A stretch of 6,648 nt of DNA from Mariprofundaceae bacterium (GTDB taxonomy: Bacteria; Pseudomonadota; Zetaproteobacteria; Mariprofundales; Mariprofundaceae): contig WSZY01000207.1 in the NCBI GenBank assembly GCA_013139875.1, positions 1 to 6,648 of the forward strand, given 5' to 3'. Positions 1-6,055 of this stretch are shown in pieces. The stretch's first letter is position 1; each line of letters begins with the position of its first letter. A program made the position numbers and the translations under genes. Below the pieces are notes generated by a model. The model saw nothing but the letters and a program-made list of their open reading frames with translations. It was not told where the DNA came from and did no database searches.

Positions 1-308
1 CACGGCCGGGGACACCCGCATCCAAAATCGAGGATGATATCCCTGAGAGCGTAAAAGATGCCCGCCTGCAGACCCTGCTCGAACTGATACGTGAGCAGTC
101 CAGAGCCGCAACCGAACGCCAGGTTGGGAAGACGCTGGATGTTCTCGTTGAAAAAGAGGGTAAAAAGGTGGGGGATATGCAGGGGCGTACACCTGACTTT
201 AAAATTGTTCACTTCCGTGGCCAGCCAAGACAGATTGGCCAGGTTATGCCGGTAAAAATTATCGAAGCCTATGGCCAATCTCTGCGTGGAGAGCTCTGCA
301 TTGCATAG
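1..308 (+). CDS. miaB: tRNA-2-methylthio-N6-dimethylallyladenosine synthase MiaB, C-terminal part (5' end outside the window)
   Basis: Reading in the frame that ends at TAG 306-308 gives about 101 residues of the C-terminus of a MiaB-type methylthiotransferase. The fragment opens with RPGTPAS, matching the conserved end of the radical-SAM domain (family form SPRPGTPA). A helical linker rich in Leu, Glu and Arg follows. The last 65 or so residues form a TRAM RNA-binding domain, seen in VLVEKEGKKVGDMQGRT, then a strand with IVHF and a final VKIIEAYGQSLRGEL. In the family, MiaB adds a methylthio group to N6-isopentenyladenosine at position 37 of tRNAs reading UNN codons, using two iron-sulfur clusters and SAM. 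The cluster-binding cysteines lie upstream of the window and cannot be checked. The ybeZ gene following 29 bases later is the usual neighbour, which supports MiaB over its paralogues RimO and MtaB. Confidence 0.92.
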   Translation, partial: RPGTPASKIEDDIPESVKDARLQTLLELIREQSRAATERQVGKTLDVLVEKEGKKVGDMQGRTPDFKIVHFRGQPRQIGQVMPVKIIEAYGQSLRGELCIA

Positions 309-326
309 CACTCACAACATCTGTGC

Positions 327-331
327 GGGAG
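327..331 (+). promoter_or_regulatory. Shine-Dalgarno sequence fixing the ybeZ start
   Basis: GGGAG sits six bases before ATG 338. An in-frame GTG at 323 lies upstream of this site and has only CACTCACAACATCT in front of it, with no purine-rich stretch. The ATG at 338 is therefore the better start. Confidence 0.7.
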
Positions 332-337
332 TCTGAA

Positions 338-1276
338 ATGGAGACAGTCGACCTCTCATCCATGGGCACATCGATGCTTGCCGCACTCTGCGGACCGGAT
401 AACCGGATCATCAAGCAGATTGAAAAGCACTTTCACGTCCGTTTTCTTGGCAAGCCGGGGCAGTGGAGCATTGAGGGAGAGCAATCCTCTCAGGCTGGCG
501 ATGCGCTGCACCAGCTCGTCCGGCAACTGGAGGGCGGTTCGCTGACCCGGATTGATGTTGAAGGCATACTGGCTGACGGACAACCGCCAGAGAGTGCGGG
601 CAGAAGCAGAGACAGGGAGAGTGTGCTGATTGCCGGCCGCCGCCATATTCAGGGTAAAACGGAGAATCAGCGTCAGTATCTTCGTGATATCCATGATAAC
701 ACCTTAACACTCTCCATCGGCCCTGCCGGTTCGGGCAAAACCTATCTGGCTGTGGCTGCAGCCGTGGTTGCACTTAACTCACATGAAGTTGATCGCATTA
801 TTCTGACACGCCCGGCCGTTGAAGCCGGAGAGCGTCTTGGTTTTCTGCCGGGAGACATACAACAGAAAGTCGACCCATACCTTCGCCCGCTATTTGATGC
901 ACTGGCTGATATGATTGGTGTTGAGAAGATGAATGCACTGATGGAGCAGGGTCGCATTGAAATCGCACCCCTGGCCTATATGCGTGGACGTACGCTCAAT
1001 GACGCATTTATCATTCTTGATGAGGCGCAAAATACGACAAAAGCACAGATGAAGATGTTCCTGACCCGGCTCGGTTTCGGATCAAAGATGGTGGTGACCG
1101 GAGACAGTACGCAGGTCGACCTGCCACAGCACCACCACAGTGGCCTTCTACATGCACTGCAGGTGCTCGAAGGGGTTGAGGATGTCGGCATCTGTCGCCT
1201 GACCGGCAGGGATGTTGTCAGACATCGGCTTGTTGAGAAGATTGTTACTGCGTATGAGAAGCGTGAAGATGATTGA
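338..1276 (+). CDS. ybeZ: PhoH-like ATPase YbeZ
   Basis: This 312-residue protein has the length and layout of the PhoH/YbeZ family. The N-terminal 100 residues form a small KH-like region, and a P-loop NTPase follows. Walker A is GPAGSGKT at residues 128-135 and Walker B is FIILDEAQ at 224-231, with D228 and E229 acidic. The sensor-like motif TGDSTQVDLP is at 254-263, and the C-terminus carries the family signature RLTGRDVVRHRLV. Members are cytoplasmic ATPases. YbeZ is reported as a partner of the endoribonuclease YbeY in rRNA maturation and RNA metabolism, and ybeY follows here with an 8-base overlap. The older name 'phosphate starvation-inducible' comes from PhoH homology, and no Pho box was seen upstream. 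ATG 338 was chosen over GTG 323 because of its ribosome-binding site. The exact function is inferred from the family and context. Confidence 0.95.
   Translation: METVDLSSMGTSMLAALCGPDNRIIKQIEKHFHVRFLGKPGQWSIEGEQSSQAGDALHQLVRQLEGGSLTRIDVEGILADGQPPESAGRSRDRESVLIAGRRHIQGKTENQRQYLRDIHDNTLTLSIGPAGSGKTYLAVAAAVVALNSHEVDRIILTRPAVEAGERLGFLPGDIQQKVDPYLRPLFDALADMIGVEKMNALMEQGRIEIAPLAYMRGRTLNDAFIILDEAQNTTKAQMKMFLTRLGFGSKMVVTGDSTQVDLPQHHHSGLLHALQVLEGVEDVGICRLTGRDVVRHRLVEKIVTAYEKREDD
1256..1261 (+). promoter_or_regulatory. Ribosome-binding site for ybeY inside the ybeZ coding end
   Basis: GAGAAG lies seven bases before ATG 1269. This supports 1269 over the in-frame ATG at 1254 and a more distant one at 1212, both of which would add residues not seen in YbeY proteins. 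The site lies in translated ybeZ sequence, so ybeY initiation is probably coupled to ybeZ translation. Confidence 0.5.
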
Positions 1277-1751
1277 TATTGTTGTGGACGAGGGTATTGA
1301 AGAGCCGCTACCTGATAATGCTTCCATCTGCAAAGCTGTAGAGACCGCCTGCTCTGAAGCCGGGGTTACCGGGACGCCTCACCTCTGCATTCGCTTTGCA
1401 GATGACGCCACAGTTAAGGGCCTCAACAGCCAGTGGCGTGGCAGGGAGAGTGTCACCGATATTCTCTCTTTTCCCATGCAGGATGGGCCGGAGTTTGATC
1501 TTGATGAGTCACTCGGTGATATAATTCTTGCAACACCTTTCACACTCAGAGAGGCGGAAAGGCTCTCTCTGCCCTTAACCGATCATATGCTTCACCTGAT
1601 CGTTCATGCTACCCTGCATCTACTGGGGCATGATCATATGACGGAGAGTGAAGCAGAACTGATGCAGAAAACAGAGTACAGAGCCATGCAAAAACTTGGC
1701 CTGCATAACCCATACCCCGATGAACTTTATAAGGATGAAGCGCATGTCTAA
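1269..1751 (+). CDS. ybeY: Endoribonuclease YbeY (16S rRNA maturation factor)
   Basis: This is a 160-residue UPF0054 metalloprotein, close to the 155 residues of the E. coli protein. The zinc-binding signature HATLHLLGHDH spans residues 113-123, with ligands H113, H117 and H123. The other family block, LNSQWRGRESVTDILSFP at residues 52-69, contains the conserved basic residue R59 and the TDILSFP motif, and GDIILATP follows at 83-90. In bacteria YbeY is a single-strand-specific endoribonuclease needed for maturation of the 16S rRNA 3' end and for late-stage 70S ribosome quality control. The start at 1269 was chosen for its ribosome-binding site and because the MIDIVVD opening fits the first strand of the family. 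It overlaps ybeZ by 8 bases and ybeX by 8 bases, so the three genes are very likely co-translated. All key residues are present. Confidence 0.95.
   Translation: MIDIVVDEGIEEPLPDNASICKAVETACSEAGVTGTPHLCIRFADDATVKGLNSQWRGRESVTDILSFPMQDGPEFDLDESLGDIILATPFTLREAERLSLPLTDHMLHLIVHATLHLLGHDHMTESEAELMQKTEYRAMQKLGLHNPYPDELYKDEAHV
1731..1735 (+). promoter_or_regulatory. Ribosome-binding site for ybeX inside the ybeY coding end
   Basis: AAGGA is eight bases before ATG 1744. Another in-frame ATG at 1735 overlaps this element and would leave a poor leader. The open frame extends back to an ATG at 1696, which would add 16 residues encoded by the ybeY reading region. Confidence 0.6.
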
Positions 1752-2559
1752 CCATTTTCAGGAGTGGCTTCGCCAGAAACTTCTGACCCGCCTGAGACCC
1801 GGCCGTAATGAGGATGAGTTGCTTGCTCTCATCGGCAAGGCAGAGGCTATCCGGTCGGATGAGCAACGCCATCAGATGGAGAGTATGGTGGAGTTCCACG
1901 ACATGCGGGTGCGTGAAGTGATGATCCCGCGCTCGGAAATCAAAGCGGTGGAAGTGCATATGAAGCTCTCCGAAGTGGAGCAGGTCATGACAGAGAGCGG
2001 TGTAACCCGTCTTCCGGTCATTGATGGTGATCTGGACCGGGTTCTGGGTGTGGTCCATGTCTGGGATCTCTTCTCTGCACGGGTACAAAACAGATCACCA
2101 TCACTGAATGAACTGATTCGCCCATGCCTGAAAGTATCGGAACTGCAACGGGTCTCCGGCCTGCTTTCGGAGATGCGTGCAGACAGCCATATGGCGATTG
2201 TACTGGATGAGTATGGTGGAACCGCCGGTCTGGTAACACTTTCCGATCTGCTTGGAGAGATTATCGGCTCGATGGATGAGCGCGGTGAGGCAACAGAGGG
2301 TGCCGAGTACCGGCGAACCGAAAGCGGTGCGCTGGAGGTGCAGGCACGCATGCATGTCGAAGAGCTGGCGGAGCTGCTTGCCCGCAAACTTCCTGAAGGT
2401 GACTTTGATACTGTTGGTGGCCTGATTGTCACCGAACTCGGTCGCATCCCCGTCAAGGGAGAACAGATCATTATTGATGGACTGGACATTCATGTTCAGG
2501 AGGCTGACCCCAGACGGGTTGTTCAGATTCTGATCAAGCCGCAAGAAAAGCCCGACTAA
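1744..2559 (+). CDS. ybeX: CBS-domain HlyC/CorC family protein YbeX
   Basis: The protein has 271 residues, somewhat shorter than the 292 of E. coli CorC/YbeX, and no membrane segment. After a charged N-terminal helix it carries RVREVMIPRS at residues 55-64, the signature that opens the CBS pair in this family. CBS1 covers roughly 60-115 (RLPVIDGDLDRVLGVVHVWDL) and CBS2 roughly 122-178 (AIVLDEYGGTAGLVTLSDLL). The C-terminal transporter-associated domain spans about 190-265, including DTVGGLIVTELGRIPVKGE and ADPRRV. CBS pairs usually bind adenine nucleotides. E. coli CorC was linked genetically to Co2+/Mg2+ efflux with CorA, and later work links YbeX to ribosome metabolism, which fits its place after ybeY. 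It is not a haemolysin despite the family name. It overlaps ybeY by 8 bases and ends three bases before lnt. The molecular function remains uncertain. Confidence 0.93.
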   Translation: MSNHFQEWLRQKLLTRLRPGRNEDELLALIGKAEAIRSDEQRHQMESMVEFHDMRVREVMIPRSEIKAVEVHMKLSEVEQVMTESGVTRLPVIDGDLDRVLGVVHVWDLFSARVQNRSPSLNELIRPCLKVSELQRVSGLLSEMRADSHMAIVLDEYGGTAGLVTLSDLLGEIIGSMDERGEATEGAEYRRTESGALEVQARMHVEELAELLARKLPEGDFDTVGGLIVTELGRIPVKGEQIIIDGLDIHVQEADPRRVVQILIKPQEKPD

Positions 2560-2562
2560 ATC

Positions 2563-4074
2563 ATGCTGTTAGACCAGGGGGAGAAAAAGCTTAAACCGTA
2601 TCAAGCCATTCTGGTGCTACTTTGCGGTGGAGCCATGCAGTTCACCTTCTCTCCCTATGATTACAACTGGCTGGCCATTATTGCCCTCTCCATCTGGGGA
2701 TGGCTGCTGCTCAATTCCACACGTCCGTTTCTTGTCAGTTATCTGTTTGGCTTTGGCTGGTTCGGGCTCGGATCATGGTGGCTGGCAGATACCTTTCATC
2801 TTTACGGTGGGCTGGCCTATCCGATTGCCTATGGATGCGTGGCGCTTGTCGGGGTGGTTATGGCACTCTTTCCGGCCGTCTGGGGATGGCTGGCAGTCAG
2901 GGTTGCAGGGCAGGGTTCTGATAACAGCAGCTGGATCATCCTGCTATTCCCCGCATCGGCAGTTCTGACTGAGTGGCTACGCGGCCACCTCTTTACCGGG
3001 TTACCCTGGACATCACTTGGGAATCTGACTCTGGATACGCCTGCAGCCAGTTGGGCATCAGTCATCGGTGTCTACGGTGCGGCCGCAATACCTGCCCTGA
3101 TTGCCATCTCTCTGGCAGCCTTCAGCCACCGGAAAACGGGCCCTGCCGCCATGGCCGGCCTGCTTCTATCCGTTGCACTCATCTGGTTTGCGCCTCAACC
3201 CATCCAACTCGAAGGAGAGGCTCGAACGGCTGTACTGATTCAGGGCAATATCCCTCAGGATGTGAAATGGGATCGTGGCTTTCTTGAAGAGACCATGCAC
3301 CGTTACGACACCCTCACCACCTCTGCTTTTGCCGGCAGTGATATTCTAATCTGGCCTGAAGCGGCGGTTCCCTTCTTCCTCTCCCGTGCTCCCGGTTGGG
3401 ATCAGTGGTTGAAAAACAGGGTCACGATATGGAACAGGCCACTTCTCTTTGGCGGGCTGAAAGTGATGGAGGAGAAACCGGGAGAACCACCTGTCGCACA
3501 GAACGGCCTCTTTATTCAGCAACCCGGATCATCCGATCGCGACTTTACCGGCAAACATCATCTGGTTCCCTTCGGTGAATATGTACCCGCCTGGCTGCCG
3601 TGGCTGCATAAGCTTGTTCCCAATATCGCCGATTTCCAGTCGGCTGAAAATGAAGGTGTGTTGACGGATGGCGATACGGTTTTCGGCTCTCTGATCTGCT
3701 ATGAGTCCATCTTTCCGGAGGAGGCCCGGGCACGTGTAGAGCGGGGGGCTCAGGTTCTCGTTGTTGTCACCAATGATGCCTGGTACGGCCGGAGCCCTGC
3801 CACATGGCAGCATCTTCAGGCGGCAAGAATGCGTGCGATTGAGACAGGGCGTTATCTGCTTCGTGCCGCCAACACCGGTGTTTCAGCCATTATTGCTCCG
3901 GATGGTTCTATCACGGCAACGGCTCCATGGTGGACGCAGAGCGTGGTAAAAGGTACATATCGTCTTTCAGATGCAGTTACGCCGTATCAAAAATGGGGTG
4001 ACCTGCCATCAACTGTTACGGCCTGTCTGCTCCTGCTTGCAGGTGGCCTGCGAAGAAAATATTGGAGAAATTGA
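2563..4074 (+). CDS. lnt: Apolipoprotein N-acyltransferase Lnt
   Basis: This 503-residue inner-membrane enzyme transfers an acyl chain from a phospholipid to the N-terminal cysteine of diacylglyceryl lipoproteins, the last step of lipoprotein maturation. The first 210 or so residues hold about seven hydrophobic segments, including the family stretch TEWLRGHLFTGLPW near 136-149. A nitrilase-like domain follows at about 220-460. The triad is visible: E266 in WPEAAVP, K331 in FTGKHHLVPFGEYVP and C379 in LICYESIFPE, matching E267-K335-C387 of E. coli. A last hydrophobic helix near 482-496 anchors the C-terminus. The gap after ybeX is three bases and no strong Shine-Dalgarno is seen before ATG 2563, so initiation probably depends on ribosomes finishing ybeX. 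The stop shares one base with the gpsA ATG. The enzyme implies a Gram-negative envelope. Confidence 0.96.
   Translation: MLLDQGEKKLKPYQAILVLLCGGAMQFTFSPYDYNWLAIIALSIWGWLLLNSTRPFLVSYLFGFGWFGLGSWWLADTFHLYGGLAYPIAYGCVALVGVVMALFPAVWGWLAVRVAGQGSDNSSWIILLFPASAVLTEWLRGHLFTGLPWTSLGNLTLDTPAASWASVIGVYGAAAIPALIAISLAAFSHRKTGPAAMAGLLLSVALIWFAPQPIQLEGEARTAVLIQGNIPQDVKWDRGFLEETMHRYDTLTTSAFAGSDILIWPEAAVPFFLSRAPGWDQWLKNRVTIWNRPLLFGGLKVMEEKPGEPPVAQNGLFIQQPGSSDRDFTGKHHLVPFGEYVPAWLPWLHKLVPNIADFQSAENEGVLTDGDTVFGSLICYESIFPEEARARVERGAQVLVVVTNDAWYGRSPATWQHLQAARMRAIETGRYLLRAANTGVSAIIAPDGSITATAPWWTQSVVKGTYRLSDAVTPYQKWGDLPSTVTACLLLLAGGLRRKYWRN
4064..4067 (+). promoter_or_regulatory. Shine-Dalgarno sequence fixing the gpsA start
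   Basis: GGAG lies six bases before ATG 4074. A longer frame could begin at TTG 4062, but that codon overlaps the GGAG element and has no site of its own. The resulting TGATG stop-start junction with lnt is a typical coupling arrangement. Confidence 0.7.
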
Positions 4075-5066
4075 TGAAGCAAACACCGGTAGCTGTATTG
4101 GGGGCAGGTTCATGGGGAACAGCACTGGCCATGGTGTTATCACGCTGTGGTCGTGAAGTTCATCTGTTTGAAAGAAACGGTGCACTGGCCCGGGAGATGC
4201 AGAAGGTTCGCCGGAACAACCATTTTCTTCCCGGCATCACCTTTCCTGAAAGCCTCTCTGTCACCGCAGATTACGACAAGGCATTGAAGGGGACTGCTGC
4301 AACGGTGCTGGCAGTGCCATGCTCTGCCGCTGACTCTGTGCTCAGCAATATTTCCGGCTCTTCCACGCCTGTTATTGCTGCCTGCAAAGGGCTTAATCCC
4401 GACTCACTGGAACGGGTTGACGAGCTGCTGATCCGCCATGTTGGCATAGATCGTGCCGCACTGCTCTCAGGCCCCTCTTTTGCCAGGGATAGTGCAGAGG
4501 GGCTACCGACCGCCATCACCATGGCCGCTGCTGATCTCACGCTTGCCCGTCAGTGTGCCGAACTCTTTGATGACCCCGCATTCAGAATCTATACCAGCAC
4601 CGATATGGCCGGCGTTGCTCTGGGTGGTGCGCTAAAGAATGTTATTGCCATTGCTGCAGGCATCTCATCCGGTCTGAACCTCGGACATAGTGCTGTTGCT
4701 GCCCTGATCACACGGGGTATCGTGGAGATATCCAGGCTTGCCGTTGCCTGTGGAGGCAAGCCCGAAACCATGAGCGGGCTATCAGGGCTGGGTGACCTTG
4801 TACTGACATGTACCGGCGAACTTTCACGTAACCGAAAAATGGGCATCGCACTGGCGCAGGGAATGAGTGTTGATGAAGCACGGACTCATGTCGGGCAGGT
4901 GGTGGAAGGTGAAAAAACAGCCATTGCTGCATGCAAACTGGCTGAACAACACGGTATCGAAATGCCCATCTCAGAAATTGTCCGCTCCGTTCTTGAGGAG
5001 AAGATCAGGCCTGATCAGGCAGTTTCCCAACTCCTGAACCGGCCTGAAAAGGCTGAGTATACTTAA
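4074..5066 (+). CDS. gpsA: NAD(P)-dependent glycerol-3-phosphate dehydrogenase GpsA
   Basis: The 330-residue protein reduces dihydroxyacetone phosphate to sn-glycerol 3-phosphate, the backbone for phospholipid synthesis, in the cytoplasm. The N-terminal Rossmann fold shows GAGSWGTALA from residue 10, with the GxGxxG glycines at 10, 12 and 15. CKGL with K105 follows, then SGPSFA at 132-137. The C-terminal helical domain opens with GALKNVIAIAAGI, whose K188 is the catalytic lysine of the family. It continues with GLSGLGDLVLTCTG, where D241 is the conserved aspartate, and then SRNRKMG at 251-257, where SRNR (251-254) binds substrate and cofactor. Length and all signatures are normal (E. coli 339 residues). 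It begins on the last base of the lnt stop. Placing gpsA after lnt puts phospholipid-backbone supply next to an enzyme that consumes phospholipid acyl chains, though this link is only inference. Confidence 0.97.
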   Translation: MKQTPVAVLGAGSWGTALAMVLSRCGREVHLFERNGALAREMQKVRRNNHFLPGITFPESLSVTADYDKALKGTAATVLAVPCSAADSVLSNISGSSTPVIAACKGLNPDSLERVDELLIRHVGIDRAALLSGPSFARDSAEGLPTAITMAAADLTLARQCAELFDDPAFRIYTSTDMAGVALGGALKNVIAIAAGISSGLNLGHSAVAALITRGIVEISRLAVACGGKPETMSGLSGLGDLVLTCTGELSRNRKMGIALAQGMSVDEARTHVGQVVEGEKTAIAACKLAEQHGIEMPISEIVRSVLEEKIRPDQAVSQLLNRPEKAEYT

Positions 5067-5084
5067 CCGGGATCGGCAATCGTA

Positions 5085-5612
5085 ATGGATGATGAAGAGC
5101 TGTTTTCCAAGGCGATGGGCGTTGTTCGTCCTATTGCATCTTCAGATAAAATCACTGTTGAAAAGCCCAGGTCAAAGCAGTTCCAGCGTGACATTCATCA
5201 TAAGCCACTGAGTGAAGAGTCATCAGCATCCAGACATTCGGCTCCCGGGGCCACAGAGGATCCCTGGACACTGATCAACAGCGGTGTCTCACATGAAAAG
5301 CTTAAGCAGCTGGCTGCAGGGAAGCCCCCCGTTGGCGTTGAAACAGATCTGCATGGCATGACCCGCAATGAGGCACTGTCAGAGCTGGAGCGACTCTTTG
5401 AAGAGGCGATATCCGGGAAAATCCGGGTCATCTCTGTTGTTCATGGCCGCGGACTCCACTCTCAGGGAAAGCCTGTGCTCAAAGAGGCTCTCTACCAATG
5501 GCTTGGATCGGGCCCATTCGCAAGCCAGGTACTTGCAGCCATACCCAAGCCCTATACCGGCGGAGGCTCATGCCTGATTCTTTTGCGGCGGGAGCGAAGC
5601 AAACGTCGTTAA
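5085..5612 (+). CDS. Small Smr-domain protein (Smr/MutS2 C-terminal family)
   Basis: The 175-residue protein has a charged, probably disordered N-terminal half (about 1-80, rich in Lys, Ser and Glu) and a C-terminal Smr domain (about 84-172). Domain landmarks are TDLHGMT with D88 and H90, a helix carrying EALSELERLFEEA, VVHGRGLHS with H120-G-R-G123, PVLKEALYQWL, and the closing TGGGSCLILLRR. Smr domains occur alone (SmrA, SmrB) or at the end of MutS2. Stand-alone members have nicking or endonuclease activity on DNA or RNA, and E. coli SmrB cleaves mRNA at collided ribosomes. Which of these applies here cannot be told from sequence. The HGRG motif replaces the common HGKG conservatively. It starts 18 bases after gpsA with only a distant GGGA (5069-5072, 12 bases from the ATG), so translation initiation may be weak or coupled. 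No other start is available in this frame. Confidence 0.85.
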   Translation: MDDEELFSKAMGVVRPIASSDKITVEKPRSKQFQRDIHHKPLSEESSASRHSAPGATEDPWTLINSGVSHEKLKQLAAGKPPVGVETDLHGMTRNEALSELERLFEEAISGKIRVISVVHGRGLHSQGKPVLKEALYQWLGSGPFASQVLAAIPKPYTGGGSCLILLRRERSKRR

Positions 5613-5624
5613 CTCACCGCCCTG

Positions 5625-5653
5625 TGTGCATCCCTCTCCCCTTGCGCTATAAT
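5625..5653 (+). promoter_or_regulatory. Possible sigma-70 promoter with a consensus -10 box
   Basis: TATAAT at 5648-5653 is a perfect -10 hexamer. Seventeen bases upstream, TGTGCA (5625-5630) matches the -35 consensus at only three of six positions, and no TGn extension precedes the -10. Only six bases (TCCACT) separate the -10 box from ATG 5660, so a start site at the usual distance would fall on or within a base or two of the ATG. The gap between the Smr gene and this ATG is 47 bases, the longest in the window. Confidence 0.45.
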
Positions 5654-5659
5654 TCCACT

Positions 5660-6055
5660 ATGAAAAGAATTTTCCTTCTCCCTCTCGCTGCCATTGCACT
5701 TTTTGCAACCACCATCATAGCCTCACAGGTTGCATCTGCTGTGGAGGCGCCACCCACAGAGATTCATGACACAGAAGCTGCACATGAAACTGTGGAGGGT
5801 GGTGATTCCGGAGGACTGAAAGAGGAACTCTCTGTAGCGGAAGGAACCGAGGTTCGCTCTTACACACGCAAAGATGGTGCAGAGATAAAGGAATATTCGA
5901 TGAATGGAAAGGTCTATATGGTTCGTATTCAACCGGGCGGAGGCCTTCCCGCCTATTACCTTTACGACAGTGATGGCGATAGCGTGTTTGAACGACGGCT
6001 ACCGGGTGGCTACAAGCGTATAAGCCCTCCAATGTGGGTCATTAAAAAGTTCTGA
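5660..6055 (+). CDS. Small secreted DUF2782-like protein
   Basis: The 131-residue protein starts with a clear signal peptide: MKR, a hydrophobic core to about residue 20, then ASA at 25-27, so cleavage is expected after A27 and not at a lipobox. Residues 28-62 are acidic and low in complexity, probably disordered. The folded part (about 63-131) has SYTRKDGAEIKEYSMNGKVY, then MVRIQPGGGLPAYYLYDSDGD and a closing PPMWVIKKF. This pattern resembles DUF2782, a short periplasmic family of unknown function in Proteobacteria, recognised from memory and not searched. D103, D105 and D107 with G106 resemble a metal-binding loop, but this is unproven. The open frame extends upstream to ATG 5498 inside the Smr gene. 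ATG 5660 was preferred because the signal peptide begins there. No Shine-Dalgarno is visible. Confidence 0.75.
   Translation: MKRIFLLPLAAIALFATTIIASQVASAVEAPPTEIHDTEAAHETVEGGDSGGLKEELSVAEGTEVRSYTRKDGAEIKEYSMNGKVYMVRIQPGGGLPAYYLYDSDGDSVFERRLPGGYKRISPPMWVIKKF

Noticed and set aside
323..337. Upstream GTG start for ybeZ
   Set aside because: No purine-rich site precedes it, while ATG 338 has GGGAG at good spacing.
1609..2088. 159-residue minus-strand frame across the ybeY/ybeX junction
   Set aside because: His-rich composition reflects the antisense of coding codons. There is no ribosome-binding site or known motif, and both + strand genes are certain.
1872..2489. 205-residue open frame on the minus strand opposite ybeX
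   Set aside because: It is Ser/Arg/Thr-rich with no recognisable domain, lies wholly opposite a well-supported gene, and is the kind of frame GC-rich coding sequence produces by chance.
4039..4051. Short hairpin GCAGG-TGG-CCTGC at the end of lnt as a terminator
   Set aside because: The stem is only five pairs, there is no T-run after it, and gpsA starts immediately downstream in a coupled arrangement.
4062..4073. TTG start adding four residues to GpsA
   Set aside because: The codon overlaps the GGAG that serves ATG 4074, and the Rossmann strand begins normally from the ATG.
5498..5659. Upstream ATG 5498 extending the DUF2782-like protein by 54 residues
   Set aside because: The extension runs through the Smr coding region in another frame and would bury a clear signal peptide inside the protein.
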